Origin: Halomonas sp. M4R1S46
GTDB lineage: Bacteria > Pseudomonadota > Gammaproteobacteria > Pseudomonadales > Halomonadaceae
Direction: 5' to 3'
NCBI RefSeq assembly: GCF_025725685.1
Contig: NZ_CP107008.1
Span: 1,922,001 to 1,986,000, forward strand
Length of the DNA stretch: 64,000 nucleotides
The notes under the pieces are model-generated. The model did not search any database and was not told where the DNA came from. It saw only the letters and a program-made list of their open reading frames with translations. This document shows, in pieces, positions 15,972 to 25,131 of the stretch (positions within the stretch are counted from its first letter, which is position 1; every line of letters starts with the position of its first letter). The translations under genes and the position numbers were made by a program.

Positions 15972-18900
15972 GCGGCCGCCGGGGACCGATCGGCTTCTTC
16001 GTCCATCACCGCGTGGCCGCCAACCTGATCATGCTGGTGATGCTGCTGGGCGGGATCCTGGGGCTGGCGCGGATGAACATCCAGTTCTTCCCCAACTTCG
16101 CCCTGGACATCATCAGCGTGCGCACCGTGTGGACCGGGGCCGCCGCCGAGGACGTCGAGCAGGGCGTGACGATTCCCCTGGAGCAGCGCCTGCGCAGCCT
16201 CGACGGGCTCAAGCGCATGACCTCCACCTCGGCCCAGGGCGTCTCCAGCATCACCCTCGAGTTCCAGGAAGGCGCCGATCCGGTGCTGGCCCTCGACGAC
16301 GTCCGCCAGCAGGTCGACGACTTCACCAACCTGCCGGCGGACGCCGAGCCGCCCCGGGTCAGCCGGGTGGCCCATTACGAGCCCGTGGCCCGCCTGCTGA
16401 TCCACGGTGCGGTCTCCGAGCGGGAGCTGCGCCAACTGGCCAACCGCTTCGAGGACGCCCTGCTGCAGGCCGGTATCGACCGGGTCGAGACCCAGGGCCT
16501 GCCCGAGCAGCAGATCAGCATCGAGGTGCCGGTGGCGCGCCTGCAGGGCCTGCAGCTCAGCCTCGACGAGATCGCCGAGCGCATCGACGTGATGTCCCGG
16601 GACCTGCCCGCGGGGCTGCTCGGCCAGCAGGACAGCGCCCGCGAGTTGCGCGCCGTGGAGCAGCGTCGCAGCGCCGCCGGCTTCGGTGAGCTGCCGATCC
16701 TCAGCAGTGACCGGGTCCAGCTGCGGCTCGGCGACATCGCCACCATCCGCCGGGAATCCCGCGACGCCCAGGTCACCCTCAGCCAGGACGGCCGGCCGGC
16801 GGTGGAGCTGCAGCTGCAGCGGGCCGAGAACGGCAACTCCCTGGCCGCCGCCGAGACCCTGCAGCGCTGGCTCGACGAGACGCGCCCGCAACTCCCGCCC
16901 TCGGTCCGCCTCGAGGTCCACGACGAGACCTGGCGGCTGATCGCCGAACGCATCGGGCTGCTGATCAGCAACGGCCTGGGGGGCCTGGTGCTGGTGCTCG
17001 GGCTGCTCTACCTCTTCCTGCCGGCCCGGGTGGCGCTGTGGGTGGCCATCGGCATTCCCACGGCCTTCCTCGGTGCCATGACGGTGTTCTGGGTGATCGG
17101 CGGCTCGGTGAACATGATCTCGTTGTTCGCGCTGATCATGGCGCTGGGGGTGATCGTCGACGATGCCATCGTGGTCGGCGAGGATGCCGACGCCCACTTC
17201 CGCCAGGGCGAGGCCCCCCGGCATGCCTCCGAGGGCGCGGCCAGGCGCATGCTCTGGCCGGTGCTGGCCTCGTCGCTGACCACCGTGGCGGCCTTCATGC
17301 CGCTGCTGCTGGTCGGCGGGGTGATCGGCAACATCCTCGGCGATATCCCGGTGGTGATGATCTGCGTGCTGATCGCCTCGCTGCTGGAGTGCTTCGTGGT
17401 ACTGCCCGCCCACCTGCGCAATGCCTTCGTGCCGGGCCGGGCGCGCCGTGCCGGCCGGCTGTCACGCCCCCGGGAGCGCTTCGAGGCCGCCTTCGACGCC
17501 TTCCGCGCAGGGCCCTTCCGGCGCTTCTCGGCGCTGACCCTGCGCCACCGGGCCTCGACCCTGGCCGCGGCGGTGGCCGTGGTGCTGGTCACCCTGGGGC
17601 TGCTGATGGGCGGCCGGCTGGCCTTCAACTTCTTTCCCACGCCGGAGCCCAACGTGCTCTACGCCAACGCCAGCTTCGTCGCCGGCACCGACCGGGACCG
17701 GGTCGACCGGCTGCTGGCGCGGATGGAGGCGAGCCTCGAGGCCACCGACGAGGCCCTGGGCGGGGGGCTGGTGCAGCACGTGGTGACCCGCCACGGGACG
17801 ACCCTGGTCGGCGGCGAGCCCTCCCGCGCCGGCGACAACCTGGGCTCGCTGATGGTCGAGCTCACCCCCTCCGACGACCGAACGGTGCGCAACGCCGAGT
17901 TCATTCGCGCCTGGCGGGAGCGGCTGGCGCCGCCGGCGGGGCTCGAGACCCTGACCATCTCCGAGCGCGCCGCCGGGCCGCCCGGCAAGGACGTCAATGT
18001 CCGCCTGACCGGGGAGTCGGCGGAGGCGCTCAAGCGGGCGGCCGAGTCGCTGGCGCGCTCGCTGGCGGAGCTGCCCGGGGTCCACGACACCGAGGACGAC
18101 ATGCCCTGGGGCCGGCAGCAGCTGATCTACCGGGTCAGCCCTCGCGGCGAGGCCCTCGGCCTGACCACCCGGGAGCTGGGCCGCCAGCTGCGTGCCGCCT
18201 TCGACGGCCGGCTGGTGCAGGTCTTCCAGGACGGCCCCGACGAGGTCGAGGTGCGGGTGCTGCTGCCCCGCCACCAGCGTGAACGCCTGGAGACCCTGGC
18301 GCGCCTGACGATCCGCACCCCGGACGGGCGCTTCGTGCCGCTGGACCAGGTCATGACCCTGGACCATCGCCAGGGCTTCGAGGCGCTGCGCCATGCCGAC
18401 GGCCGGCTGGCGGTGGAGGTCACCGCGGAGGTCGATACCGAGGCCAACAGCGTCGATGGTGTCCTCGCCGGGCTGGAGGCCTCGGTGCTGCCGGCGCTGA
18501 TGCGCGACCACGGCGTGCGCTACAGTTTCGAGGGGCGCTCCGCCGACCAGCGGGAGACCTTCGCCGACATGCGCATGGGGCTGGTGGTGGGGCTCACCCT
18601 GATGTACGTGGTGCTGGCCTGGGTCTTCGCCTCCTGGAGCCTGCCGCTGATCGTCATGGCGATCATCCCGCTGGCGCTGGTCGGCGCCCTGCTGGGGCAC
18701 TGGCTGCTGGGGCTCGACCTGACCATGCTGTCGCTGTTCGGGCTCTTCGGCCTGTCGGGCATCGTGGTCAACAACGCCATCATCCTGGTGGCCTTCTACC
18801 GCCAGCAGCGCCGCCAGGGGCTGGCCATCGATGCGGCCCTCAACGAGGCGGTGGTGCAGCGGGTGAGGGCGGTGCTGCTGACCTCGCTGACCACCATCGG

Positions 18901-19102
18901 CGGCCTCACGCCGCTGCTCTTCGAGACCTCGCTGCAGGCGCAGTTCCTGATCCCCATGGCCGTGTCCATCGCCTTCGGTCTCGGCCTCTCGACCCTGCTG
19001 GTGCTGGCGGTGATTCCGGTGCTGCTCAGCTACCTGGAGCACCTGCGCGCGCGCCTCGGGCGTCACGAACACGCCCCCGGCGCCGGCCAGGACACCGCCT
19101 GA
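15968..19102 (+). CDS. RND-family efflux permease (AcrB/MexF-like)
   Basis: A 1044-residue resistance-nodulation-division transporter. It starts GFFVHHRVAANLIML, has two large periplasmic loops, and about twelve membrane segments in two halves. The proton-relay aspartate pair in TM4 is present (GVIVDDAIVVGE, about residue 393), and the second half has the GIVVNNAIILV repeat. Length is normal for the family. The NFFPTPEPNVLYANASFVAG segment starts the second periplasmic domain. Substrates are unknown; drugs, lipids or metals are possible, although the metal-pump signature is not apparent. Confidence 0.93.
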   Translation: MSGRRGPIGFFVHHRVAANLIMLVMLLGGILGLARMNIQFFPNFALDIISVRTVWTGAAAEDVEQGVTIPLEQRLRSLDGLKRMTSTSAQGVSSITLEFQEGADPVLALDDVRQQVDDFTNLPADAEPPRVSRVAHYEPVARLLIHGAVSERELRQLANRFEDALLQAGIDRVETQGLPEQQISIEVPVARLQGLQLSLDEIAERIDVMSRDLPAGLLGQQDSARELRAVEQRRSAAGFGELPILSSDRVQLRLGDIATIRRESRDAQVTLSQDGRPAVELQLQRAENGNSLAAAETLQRWLDETRPQLPPSVRLEVHDETWRLIAERIGLLISNGLGGLVLVLGLLYLFLPARVALWVAIGIPTAFLGAMTVFWVIGGSVNMISLFALIMALGVIVDDAIVVGEDADAHFRQGEAPRHASEGAARRMLWPVLASSLTTVAAFMPLLLVGGVIGNILGDIPVVMICVLIASLLECFVVLPAHLRNAFVPGRARRAGRLSRPRERFEAAFDAFRAGPFRRFSALTLRHRASTLAAAVAVVLVTLGLLMGGRLAFNFFPTPEPNVLYANASFVAGTDRDRVDRLLARMEASLEATDEALGGGLVQHVVTRHGTTLVGGEPSRAGDNLGSLMVELTPSDDRTVRNAEFIRAWRERLAPPAGLETLTISERAAGPPGKDVNVRLTGESAEALKRAAESLARSLAELPGVHDTEDDMPWGRQQLIYRVSPRGEALGLTTRELGRQLRAAFDGRLVQVFQDGPDEVEVRVLLPRHQRERLETLARLTIRTPDGRFVPLDQVMTLDHRQGFEALRHADGRLAVEVTAEVDTEANSVDGVLAGLEASVLPALMRDHGVRYSFEGRSADQRETFADMRMGLVVGLTLMYVVLAWVFASWSLPLIVMAIIPLALVGALLGHWLLGLDLTMLSLFGLFGLSGIVVNNAIILVAFYRQQRRQGLAIDAALNEAVVQRVRAVLLTSLTTIGGLTPLLFETSLQAQFLIPMAVSIAFGLGLSTLLVLAVIPVLLSYLEHLRARLGRHEHAPGAGQDTA

Positions 19103-19107
19103 CGGCC

Positions 19108-19425
19108 TCAGGGGCCGTCGGCGTCCTCGGCGAGCCGGGCCAGCAGGGCGGGTTGGCGAGGCACCAGGCCAACCCTCAGGCCCAGGGGGCGAAAGACGCG
19201 GTTCATGCTGGCCATGGAGGCGTTGCCGGCGTCCCGTTCGAGGTCGGACAGGGTGCGCCGGCTGACGCCCACCAGGTCGGCATAGGCGCCCTGGGACATG
19301 CCCAGCACCTCGCGGCGCAGGTGGCGCAGCACCTGCCCCTCGCTGAGCTCGCCACGCATCAGGCGGCGCAGTTGGTCCAGCAGCGCCGCCTCGCGCTCCT
19401 CGGGCGTCATGGGAGTCGGTTTCAT
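19108..19425 (-). CDS. HipB-like XRE helix-turn-helix regulator
   Basis: A 105-residue protein with a central Cro/C1-type helix-turn-helix (LGMSQGAYADLVGVSRRTLSDLE, in two blocks about 45-67) and a short C-terminal tail. It follows the HipA-like gene with a 4-nt overlap (ATGA). In known hipBA modules the antitoxin gene comes first; here it is second. It probably binds the HipA-like kinase and represses the pair at an upstream operator. Confidence 0.8.
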   Translation of the reverse strand: MKPTPMTPEEREAALLDQLRRLMRGELSEGQVLRHLRREVLGMSQGAYADLVGVSRRTLSDLERDAGNASMASMNRVFRPLGLRVGLVPRQPALLARLAEDADGP

Positions 19426-20771
19426 GGGGCCAGTCCCCAGCGCGTCAGCCGTCGGTCGAGGTGGCCGAGGCCCACGGCCGGCATGGTCAGGATGCGTTCG
19501 GGGACCCCGCGCGCCGCCAGGCGCTCCGCCAGGCCATGCAGGCGGGCCCCGAGGCGTTCCAGCTCGGCCATCAGGCGGTCCGGGTCGGCCAGCTCGCCGA
19601 GTGACCGGGCGATGGCGGGCCAGTCGAAGTCGCCGCCCTGCTCAAGCGGCGGGCCCCACTGGGTAGTGCGCGTCACCCCCTCGGGATCGGCCTTCATGGG
19701 GGCGAAGTCGTAGACCGGAGCATGCCAGATGCCCTCCGGGCGCTTGAGCAGGGCCGCGTTGCGCCCGTGGTTGTCGGAATTGCCGAAGGCCACGTTGAGC
19801 AGGTCGCGCCTGACCCACTCGATCACGAAGCCCTCCCGGTCGAAGGGCTCGCCCAGTTCGCGGACCCGATGCTGGCGCTCGAGCAGCGCGACCAGCCGCG
19901 CCAGCACCGCCGGGTGGCGCAGGTGGGTGCCCGGGGCCACGCCGAGCAGGGCGTAGACGGATTCCAGGCCGAAGCGACACAGCCGCCCCTCGCGGGGCGC
20001 GACGTCGAAGCGCGGCAGCCACAGCGAGGGATAGCGCTCGCCCTCGGTCAACTGGAGGCCTTGGCGAGGCACGGTGTCGATGCCGAGCTCGGCCAGTTCC
20101 CGGTAGTAGTGGTACTCGGCGCGCAGGATGTCGCAGTCGTCGGCGCCGCGCCGGCCGCGGGGAAACTTGACCAGGAAGTGGGGATCGAGATTCGTCGGGT
20201 CGTCCTGCCAGGTGTCGATCCAGACCTCGTCGCCGGGCGTGCGACGCACCAGCAGCTTGGGCGCCTCGCCGCCGGCGCCGGTGGCCCCGCCGCTGGCGGC
20301 GCCCATCTGCTGGGCATACTCGAGGAAATCGGTATGGCGATCGATGACATCGCTGAGCGGGAAGCGCTGGGCCTCCAGGGTGCCGCCCGGGGGGCGAGGC
20401 GGCACGGCCTCGCGGATGCGCAGGTTGCCGACCGGCGCGATGGTGCCCAGGCGCAGCAGCTCGGTGTCCTGCTCGCCGGGGGCCAGGTCCTGGATGCCGA
20501 GGTGCTGTATCCAGTAGCGTCGGCTCGCCCCGGCCGGCATGATGTCCTCGAGAAAGCCGAACCAGCGCTCACCGTGGTGCCGCATCATCAGCTCGACCGG
20601 CAGGGTCAGGCTGCAGGCGTGCTCGTCGTCATGGGACATCCACTGCAGGGCATAGTCCTGCAGGTAGCCGAGCCGGGCGGGACCGCGCGTGCCGCGTTCC
20701 GGATGCGGAAGTTCCAGGCGGGCCGCGTCTTGCCATCGGCCCTGGCGGTAGATCTGGATGGTGAGCTGCAT
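19422..20771 (-). CDS. HipA-family serine/threonine kinase toxin
   Basis: A 449-residue HipA-like kinase. The N-terminal Couple_hipA region runs to about 110, a glycine-rich stretch TGAGGEAPK lies near 185 where E. coli HipA has its autophosphorylated P-loop, the catalytic loop is GNSDNHGRN (about 345) and the metal-binding aspartate is in YDFAPM. HipA-type toxins phosphorylate aminoacyl-tRNA synthetases and cause growth arrest. The MQLTIQIY start is chosen because the family begins there and because an operator-like palindrome overlaps the alternative start at 20801. All kinase motifs are intact. Confidence 0.85.
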   Translation of the reverse strand: MQLTIQIYRQGRWQDAARLELPHPERGTRGPARLGYLQDYALQWMSHDDEHACSLTLPVELMMRHHGERWFGFLEDIMPAGASRRYWIQHLGIQDLAPGEQDTELLRLGTIAPVGNLRIREAVPPRPPGGTLEAQRFPLSDVIDRHTDFLEYAQQMGAASGGATGAGGEAPKLLVRRTPGDEVWIDTWQDDPTNLDPHFLVKFPRGRRGADDCDILRAEYHYYRELAELGIDTVPRQGLQLTEGERYPSLWLPRFDVAPREGRLCRFGLESVYALLGVAPGTHLRHPAVLARLVALLERQHRVRELGEPFDREGFVIEWVRRDLLNVAFGNSDNHGRNAALLKRPEGIWHAPVYDFAPMKADPEGVTRTTQWGPPLEQGGDFDWPAIARSLGELADPDRLMAELERLGARLHGLAERLAARGVPERILTMPAVGLGHLDRRLTRWGLAP

Positions 20772-20796
20772 GCTGGACTCGGTGAGCAGGATAATG

Positions 20797-20816
20797 CTCA
20801 TAGTCTAGCCTATGAG
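20797..20816. promoter_or_regulatory. Palindromic operator candidate for the HipA/HipB-like pair
   Basis: CTCATAG-TCTAGC-CTATGAG is a perfect 7-6-7 palindrome 26 bp upstream of the chosen hipA-like start, in an AT-richer gap shared with the divergent SDR gene. A second, looser inverted repeat, GAGCA-GGATAA-TGCTC, adjoins it at 20784-20799. Binding by the HipB-like protein is inferred. Confidence 0.5.
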
Positions 20817-20896
20817 GTAATCGTGAGCAGCAAATTGCGCAAAATCTTCCAATAAATTCATTTCTGAGTGAAATATTGCTCAAAGGAGGTGTCCCG

Positions 20897-21559
20897 ATGC
20901 CCACTGTCCTGATCACCGGCGCCAACCGCGGCGTCGGCCTGGCCCTGGCCCGGCACTACCATGGCGAGGGCTGGCGTGTCATCGGGGCCTGTCGGACCCC
21001 GTCAGCGGAACTCGACGAAGTGGCCGGGCAGGTGGTCGACGGCATCGACGTGACGTCGCCGGCGGATGTCGCCCGGCTGGCCGCGGCCCTCGACGGCCGG
21101 CGTCTCGACGTGTTGATCAACAACGCCGGCATGCTGCACGACGAGGCGTTGGGCGAGCTCGACTTCGATGCCATCCGCGCCCAGATGGAGATCAATGCCT
21201 ATGCGCCGCTGCGGGTGGTCGAGGCCCTGCTGCCCTGCCTGGGCGAGGGCGCCAAGATCGCCAACATCACCAGCCGGATGGGCTCGATCGCCGACAACGA
21301 TTCGGGCGGGCGCTATGGCTACCGTGCCTCCAAGGCGGCGTTGAATGCCTTCGGCAAGTCCCTGGCGGTGGACCTCGCGCCGCGAGGCATCGCCGTGGCC
21401 CAGCTGCATCCAGGGTACGTGAAGACACGCATGGTGAACTTCGGCGGCCTGATCGGTCCCGAGGAGGCCGCGGCTGGCATCGCCGCGCGCATCGCCGACC
21501 TGACCCTGGCGACCAGTGGCGGCTTCTGGCACAGCAACGGCGAGCCCCTGCCCTGGTAG
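20897..21559 (+). CDS. Short-chain dehydrogenase/reductase
   Basis: A 220-residue SDR. The cofactor motif is TGANRGVGLALA (about residue 7), NNAGML follows, and the catalytic residues are in NITSRMG, YGYRASKAAL. The short length and YxASKAALN pattern resemble the C-factor/CsgA-like SDR group. It begins after a strong AAAGGAGGTG ribosome-binding site. It is monocistronic and divergent from the HipA-like gene. The substrate is unknown. Confidence 0.85.
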   Translation: MPTVLITGANRGVGLALARHYHGEGWRVIGACRTPSAELDEVAGQVVDGIDVTSPADVARLAAALDGRRLDVLINNAGMLHDEALGELDFDAIRAQMEINAYAPLRVVEALLPCLGEGAKIANITSRMGSIADNDSGGRYGYRASKAALNAFGKSLAVDLAPRGIAVAQLHPGYVKTRMVNFGGLIGPEEAAAGIAARIADLTLATSGGFWHSNGEPLPW

Positions 21560-21680
21560 GCGAGCCGCCTGCGCCAGCCTCCTTTGCCCCGACCGGGAGA
21601 CCGCATGAGCGCTTGCGTGATCCCGTCGACGCGTCGACGCGTCGCCGCCTGCCTGCCCCTTGACAAGGGCTGACACGGGG

Positions 21681-22493
21681 CTATCGGCCGGGGCTGTCCT
21701 GGCCGTCGCGCAGGTAGGCCAGCCAGTAGACCCCGGCCACCAGCAGGGTGCCGCCGACGATGTTGCCGGCCGTCACCAGGCCCAGATTGAGCAGGGCACC
21801 GGCCACCCCGATGCCCTGCGGGGCCAGCCAGAAGCCCATCGGCAGGAAGAACCAGTTGGCCACCGAGTGCTCGAACCCCAGCGCCACGAAGGCACTGATC
21901 GGCAGCAGGAGGCCCAGCAGCTTGTCGGTGACGCTGTGGCCTCCCATGGCCAGCCACACGGCCAGGCAGACCAGCACATTGCACAGGATGCCCCGGACGA
22001 AGGCCGCCATGGGGCCGAGGGCGACCTTGGCCAGGGCGATCTCCCTCAGGGTCTCGCCGAGGCTGCCGTCGCCCAGGGCGGCGAGGTCCGCCGACACGGC
22101 CAGCACGACGGTGCCCAGGCAGCCCAGCACGTTGCCGAGGTAGACCAGTCCCCAGTTCCTGAGCAGCTCGTGTCCGCGAATCTCGCCGCTGGCCCAGGCC
22201 ATGGCCAGCAGGTTGTTGCCGGTGAAGAGTTCGGCGCCGGCCACCACCACCAGCGCCAGGCCGAGGCAGAAGCTCAGGCCGCCCAGCAGGCGGGTGATCC
22301 CGAAGCCCAGCTCGCTACCGGTCACGACCACGGCGAAGAACAGCGCGCCGAGGGAGATGAAGGCGCCGGCGAGGGTCGCCAGCACCAGCAGGGTCAGCGC
22401 ATCGCCCCGGGCCTTGGCCACGCCCATGTGGGTCACGCGATGGGCGATCTCCCTGGGCTGGTAGGCGTCGCCGAAGAGTGGGTCCCTGTCCAT
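21681..22493 (-). CDS. Formate/nitrite transporter (FNT/FocA family)
   Basis: A 270-residue FNT-family channel with six membrane segments. Family motifs include ELFTGNN, GILCNVLVCLAVW and GFEHSVANWFF, the last carrying the pore histidine essential for gating in FocA. Formate, nitrite or hydrosulfide could be the substrate. A perfect FNR-type box lies 110 bp upstream of its start and GGGGAG is its ribosome-binding site. No formate-lyase, nitrite-reductase or formate-dehydrogenase gene is adjacent to narrow the substrate. Confidence 0.9.
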   Translation of the reverse strand: MDRDPLFGDAYQPREIAHRVTHMGVAKARGDALTLLVLATLAGAFISLGALFFAVVVTGSELGFGITRLLGGLSFCLGLALVVVAGAELFTGNNLLAMAWASGEIRGHELLRNWGLVYLGNVLGCLGTVVLAVSADLAALGDGSLGETLREIALAKVALGPMAAFVRGILCNVLVCLAVWLAMGGHSVTDKLLGLLLPISAFVALGFEHSVANWFFLPMGFWLAPQGIGVAGALLNLGLVTAGNIVGGTLLVAGVYWLAYLRDGQDSPGR

Positions 22494-22527
22494 CGCTGCG
22501 CTCCCCGTGTCCGCGTGGCGTCCTGTC

Positions 22528-22533
22528 ACTATA
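22528..22533 (-). promoter_or_regulatory. -10 element candidate for the FNT transporter
   Basis: The minus strand reads TATAGT here, 35 bp before the start codon. A start site near 22521 would put the FNR-type box centre about 88 bp upstream, near the class I positions used by FNR. Confidence 0.4.
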
Positions 22534-22602
22534 GCGGTCCTCGTCCATAGGCCCCGGCAGGCGCCGTGACGGGGCAGGGGAGGCAGGACCGAGCGCCTGA
22601 GC

Positions 22603-22616
22603 TTGATGGCGATCAA
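22603..22616. promoter_or_regulatory. FNR/ANR box (TTGAT-N4-ATCAA)
   Basis: TTGATGGCGATCAA is an exact match to the FNR/ANR consensus, in the gap between the FNT transporter gene (minus) and the small unknown gene at 22774 (plus). It could activate either or both under oxygen limitation. Confidence 0.7.
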
Positions 22617-22773
22617 GGTCCGGGCACCAGGTGGCGGGTCCTGTGGACCTTGCAGCAATGGGGCTCCCGTCAAGGATGCTCACGTCGCAAAATTTTCACG
22701 CCATCGTCACCTACCACCCCCCTACAAATGGACTATGTTGAAATCCCACCGGGTCGGGAAGAGGAGGCGGTCA

Positions 22774-23082
22774 ATGCAGCATATCCAGTTGGAGCGACTA
22801 CCCTGGCAGCACCTCGATCATCGCAAGGCCGAGGCGGCCGACGTGGTGTTCGTCATGCCCCCCGACGAGGAGGTGCGGGGCGTCGGCGTGGACCCGCGCC
22901 GAGGCATCTTCCTGCTGCTGAAGTCGAACCTGCGCGTGTTTCCCGTCTATGACGGCAGCCACGGCGACGAGCCGGGCGGTCTCCAGCTCCTGGCCGTGGA
23001 GGTCGACGACGCCAACGACCGTCGCGTGACCGAGTTCGTTACCGAACGCCTCTGGCGCGAGATGGGCGCCGCCGCCGGCTAG
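22774..23082 (+). CDS. Small conserved-looking protein of unknown function
   Basis: A 102-residue acidic soluble protein I do not recognise. It has a central RGIFLLLKSNLRVFPVYDG segment and an acidic, Asp-rich second half ending WREMGAAAG. There is no signal peptide, membrane segment or cysteine. The start follows GGAGGCGGTCA. It lies 158 bp downstream of the FNR-type box and upstream of prfC, so oxygen-responsive expression is possible. Codon use matches the neighbours. Confidence 0.65.
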   Translation: MQHIQLERLPWQHLDHRKAEAADVVFVMPPDEEVRGVGVDPRRGIFLLLKSNLRVFPVYDGSHGDEPGGLQLLAVEVDDANDRRVTEFVTERLWREMGAAAG

Positions 23083-23310
23083 TCGTGCCCCCCTGGCGGT
23101 GCCGGGCCCCCACCGGCGCCGCCGGCTGTTACCTTCCTGCCCTGTATCGCCCGCGCTATCCGCCGATGCCCCCTTGGGGCCGCAGCTCGTGTCGGCCACG
23201 ACCGGCGACAGAATCCGTGGCTGACGGTACAATCGGTGCACAGACGATACCGACACGCCCCGGCCGGCACCGATCCCGGCCGGGGGAGCACCACTCAGCG
23301 ACGAGACGCA

Positions 23311-24900
23311 ATGTCCAACTCGACCCTCGCCCATGAAACCGGGCTTCGCCGCACCTTCGCTATCATTTCGCACCCCGACGCGGGCAAGACCACCATCACC
23401 GAGAAGATGCTGCTGTTCGGCAACGCCATCCAGATGGCCGGCTCCGTGAAGAGCAAGCGTGACGACCGCCATGCCACCTCCGACTGGATGAAGATGGAGC
23501 AGGAGCGGGGCATCTCCGTCACCACCTCGGTGATGCAGTTCCCCTATGGCGGGCGCATCGTCAACCTGCTCGACACCCCCGGGCACGAGGACTTCTCCGA
23601 GGACACCTACCGCACCCTGACGGCGGTGGATTCGGCGCTGATGGTGATCGACGGCGCCAAGGGCGTCGAGGACCGGACCATCAAGCTGATGGAGGTCTGC
23701 CGCCTGCGGACCACGCCGATCCTGACCTTCGTCAACAAGATGGACCGGGATATCCGCGACCCCATCGAGGTGATGGACGAGGTCGAGGAGGTGCTCAACA
23801 TCCAGTGTGCGCCCATGACCTGGCCCATCGGCATGGGACGCCACTTCAAGGGCGTCTACCATCTCTACAACGATGTCATCCACCTCTACACCCAGGGGCA
23901 GGGCAATCGGATCCCGGAGGACAGGCGCATCGAGGGCCTCGACAATCCCGAGGTCGATGCGGTGCTGGGCGAGGATGCCGCCGAAGAGCTGCGCATGGAG
24001 GTGGAACTGGTCCGGGGCGCGTCCCACGCCTTCGACCACGCGGCCTACCTGCGCGGCGAACAGACCCCCGTCTACTTCGGCACCGCCATGGGCAACTTCG
24101 GGGTCCGCGAGATGCTCGACGGCTTCGTCGAGTACGCGCCGTCCCCCCAGCCCCGGGAGACCGACAAGCGCTCCGTCGAGGCGGAGGATGGCAGCTTCAC
24201 CGGCTTCGTCTTCAAGATCCAGGCCAACATGGACCCCAATCATCGGGATCGCATCGCCTTCCTGCGGGTGTGTTCCGGCAAGTACGAGAAGAACATGAAG
24301 ATGCGCCACGTGCGCATCGGAAAGGACGTCAAGATCGCGGATGCGTTGACCTTCATGGCCTCGGACCGGGCTCACGTGGAAGAGGCCTGGCCGGGCGACA
24401 TCATCGGTCTGCACAACCATGGCACCATCCAGATCGGCGACACCTTCACTCAGGGCGAGGACATGCGCTTCACCGGCATCCCGCACTTCGCCCCGGAGCT
24501 GTTCAAGCGCGTGCGCCTCAAGGACCCGCTGAAGATGAAGGCCCTGCAGAAGGGCCTGCAGCAGCTCTCCGAGGAAGGGGCGACCCAGGTGTTCATGCCG
24601 CTGGACAACAACGACCTGATCCTGGGGGCCGTGGGCACCCTGCAGTTCGACGTGGTCGCCCATCGCCTCAAGCAGGAATACAAGGTCGATTGCCTCTACG
24701 AGGGGGTGAACGTCAACACCGCGCGCTGGATCTACTGCGACGATGCCAAGCGGCTCGAGGAGTTCAAGCGCAAGGCCAGCACCAACCTGGCCATCGACGG
24801 CGGCGGCTACCTGACCTATATCGCGCCGACCCGGGTCAACCTGCAGATGACCCAGGAGCGCTGGCCGGAGATCCGCTTCAACCATACCCGGGAGCACTGA
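23311..24900 (+). CDS. prfC: Peptide chain release factor 3
   Basis: A 529-residue translational GTPase, the same length as E. coli RF3. G-domain motifs are HPDAGKTT (P-loop), DTPGHEDF and NKMDRD. The RF3-typical segments RDDRHATSDWMKMEQERGIS and the C-terminal domain are present. It recycles RF1 and RF2 from the terminated ribosome in the cytoplasm. The first ATG of the conserved N-terminus MSNSTLAHE is used. tatD follows after a gap filled by a repeat; a YjjV-type tatD near prfC is also the E. coli arrangement. Confidence 0.97.
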   Translation: MSNSTLAHETGLRRTFAIISHPDAGKTTITEKMLLFGNAIQMAGSVKSKRDDRHATSDWMKMEQERGISVTTSVMQFPYGGRIVNLLDTPGHEDFSEDTYRTLTAVDSALMVIDGAKGVEDRTIKLMEVCRLRTTPILTFVNKMDRDIRDPIEVMDEVEEVLNIQCAPMTWPIGMGRHFKGVYHLYNDVIHLYTQGQGNRIPEDRRIEGLDNPEVDAVLGEDAAEELRMEVELVRGASHAFDHAAYLRGEQTPVYFGTAMGNFGVREMLDGFVEYAPSPQPRETDKRSVEAEDGSFTGFVFKIQANMDPNHRDRIAFLRVCSGKYEKNMKMRHVRIGKDVKIADALTFMASDRAHVEEAWPGDIIGLHNHGTIQIGDTFTQGEDMRFTGIPHFAPELFKRVRLKDPLKMKALQKGLQQLSEEGATQVFMPLDNNDLILGAVGTLQFDVVAHRLKQEYKVDCLYEGVNVNTARWIYCDDAKRLEEFKRKASTNLAIDGGGYLTYIAPTRVNLQMTQERWPEIRFNHTREH

Positions 24901-24934
24901 GCCCTTGATCGCACATAGCTGGATCACTCGGGGC

Positions 24935-25060
24935 TGAGCCGGCGGCGGGCCCCGATGTGTCGGACCATCGAGGAGGCGCTGTAAACCCCTCCCTGGGCGC
25001 TACCGGCGCCATCCCTGGCGCAGGACCTCCTCTTCGGCCCGCCCCTGGCGCCCCTCGCTT
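24935..25060 (+). repeat. Dispersed intergenic repeat, copy 2
   Basis: The prfC-tatD gap holds the second copy of the element at 8041-8155, here on the plus strand. The conserved core is 24969-25032, with GAGGAGGCGCTGTAAACCC, TCCCTGGGCGCTACCGG and AGGACCTCCTC. Outer parts (GCCGGCGGC on the left; CGCCCCTGGCGCC on the right) also match with changes. Several differences are compensatory-looking within GC-rich arms. Limits are approximate. Confidence 0.75.
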
Positions 25061-25088
25061 GGAGCAAGTCGGCAAGGGGATCTTGTCC

Positions 25089-25130
25089 TTGCTCCTTGCT
25101 CCTTGCTCCTTGCTCCTTGCTCCTTGCTCC
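25089..25130 (+). repeat. Heptanucleotide repeat (TTGCTCC)6 at the tatD start
   Basis: Six perfect copies of TTGCTCC end one base before the tatD ATG at 25132, and an imperfect copy precedes them. The tract occupies exactly where a Shine-Dalgarno sequence should be, and contains in-frame TTG codons that could extend TatD. Slippage would change spacing by 7 nt. Confidence 0.9.
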
Positions 25131-25131
25131 T

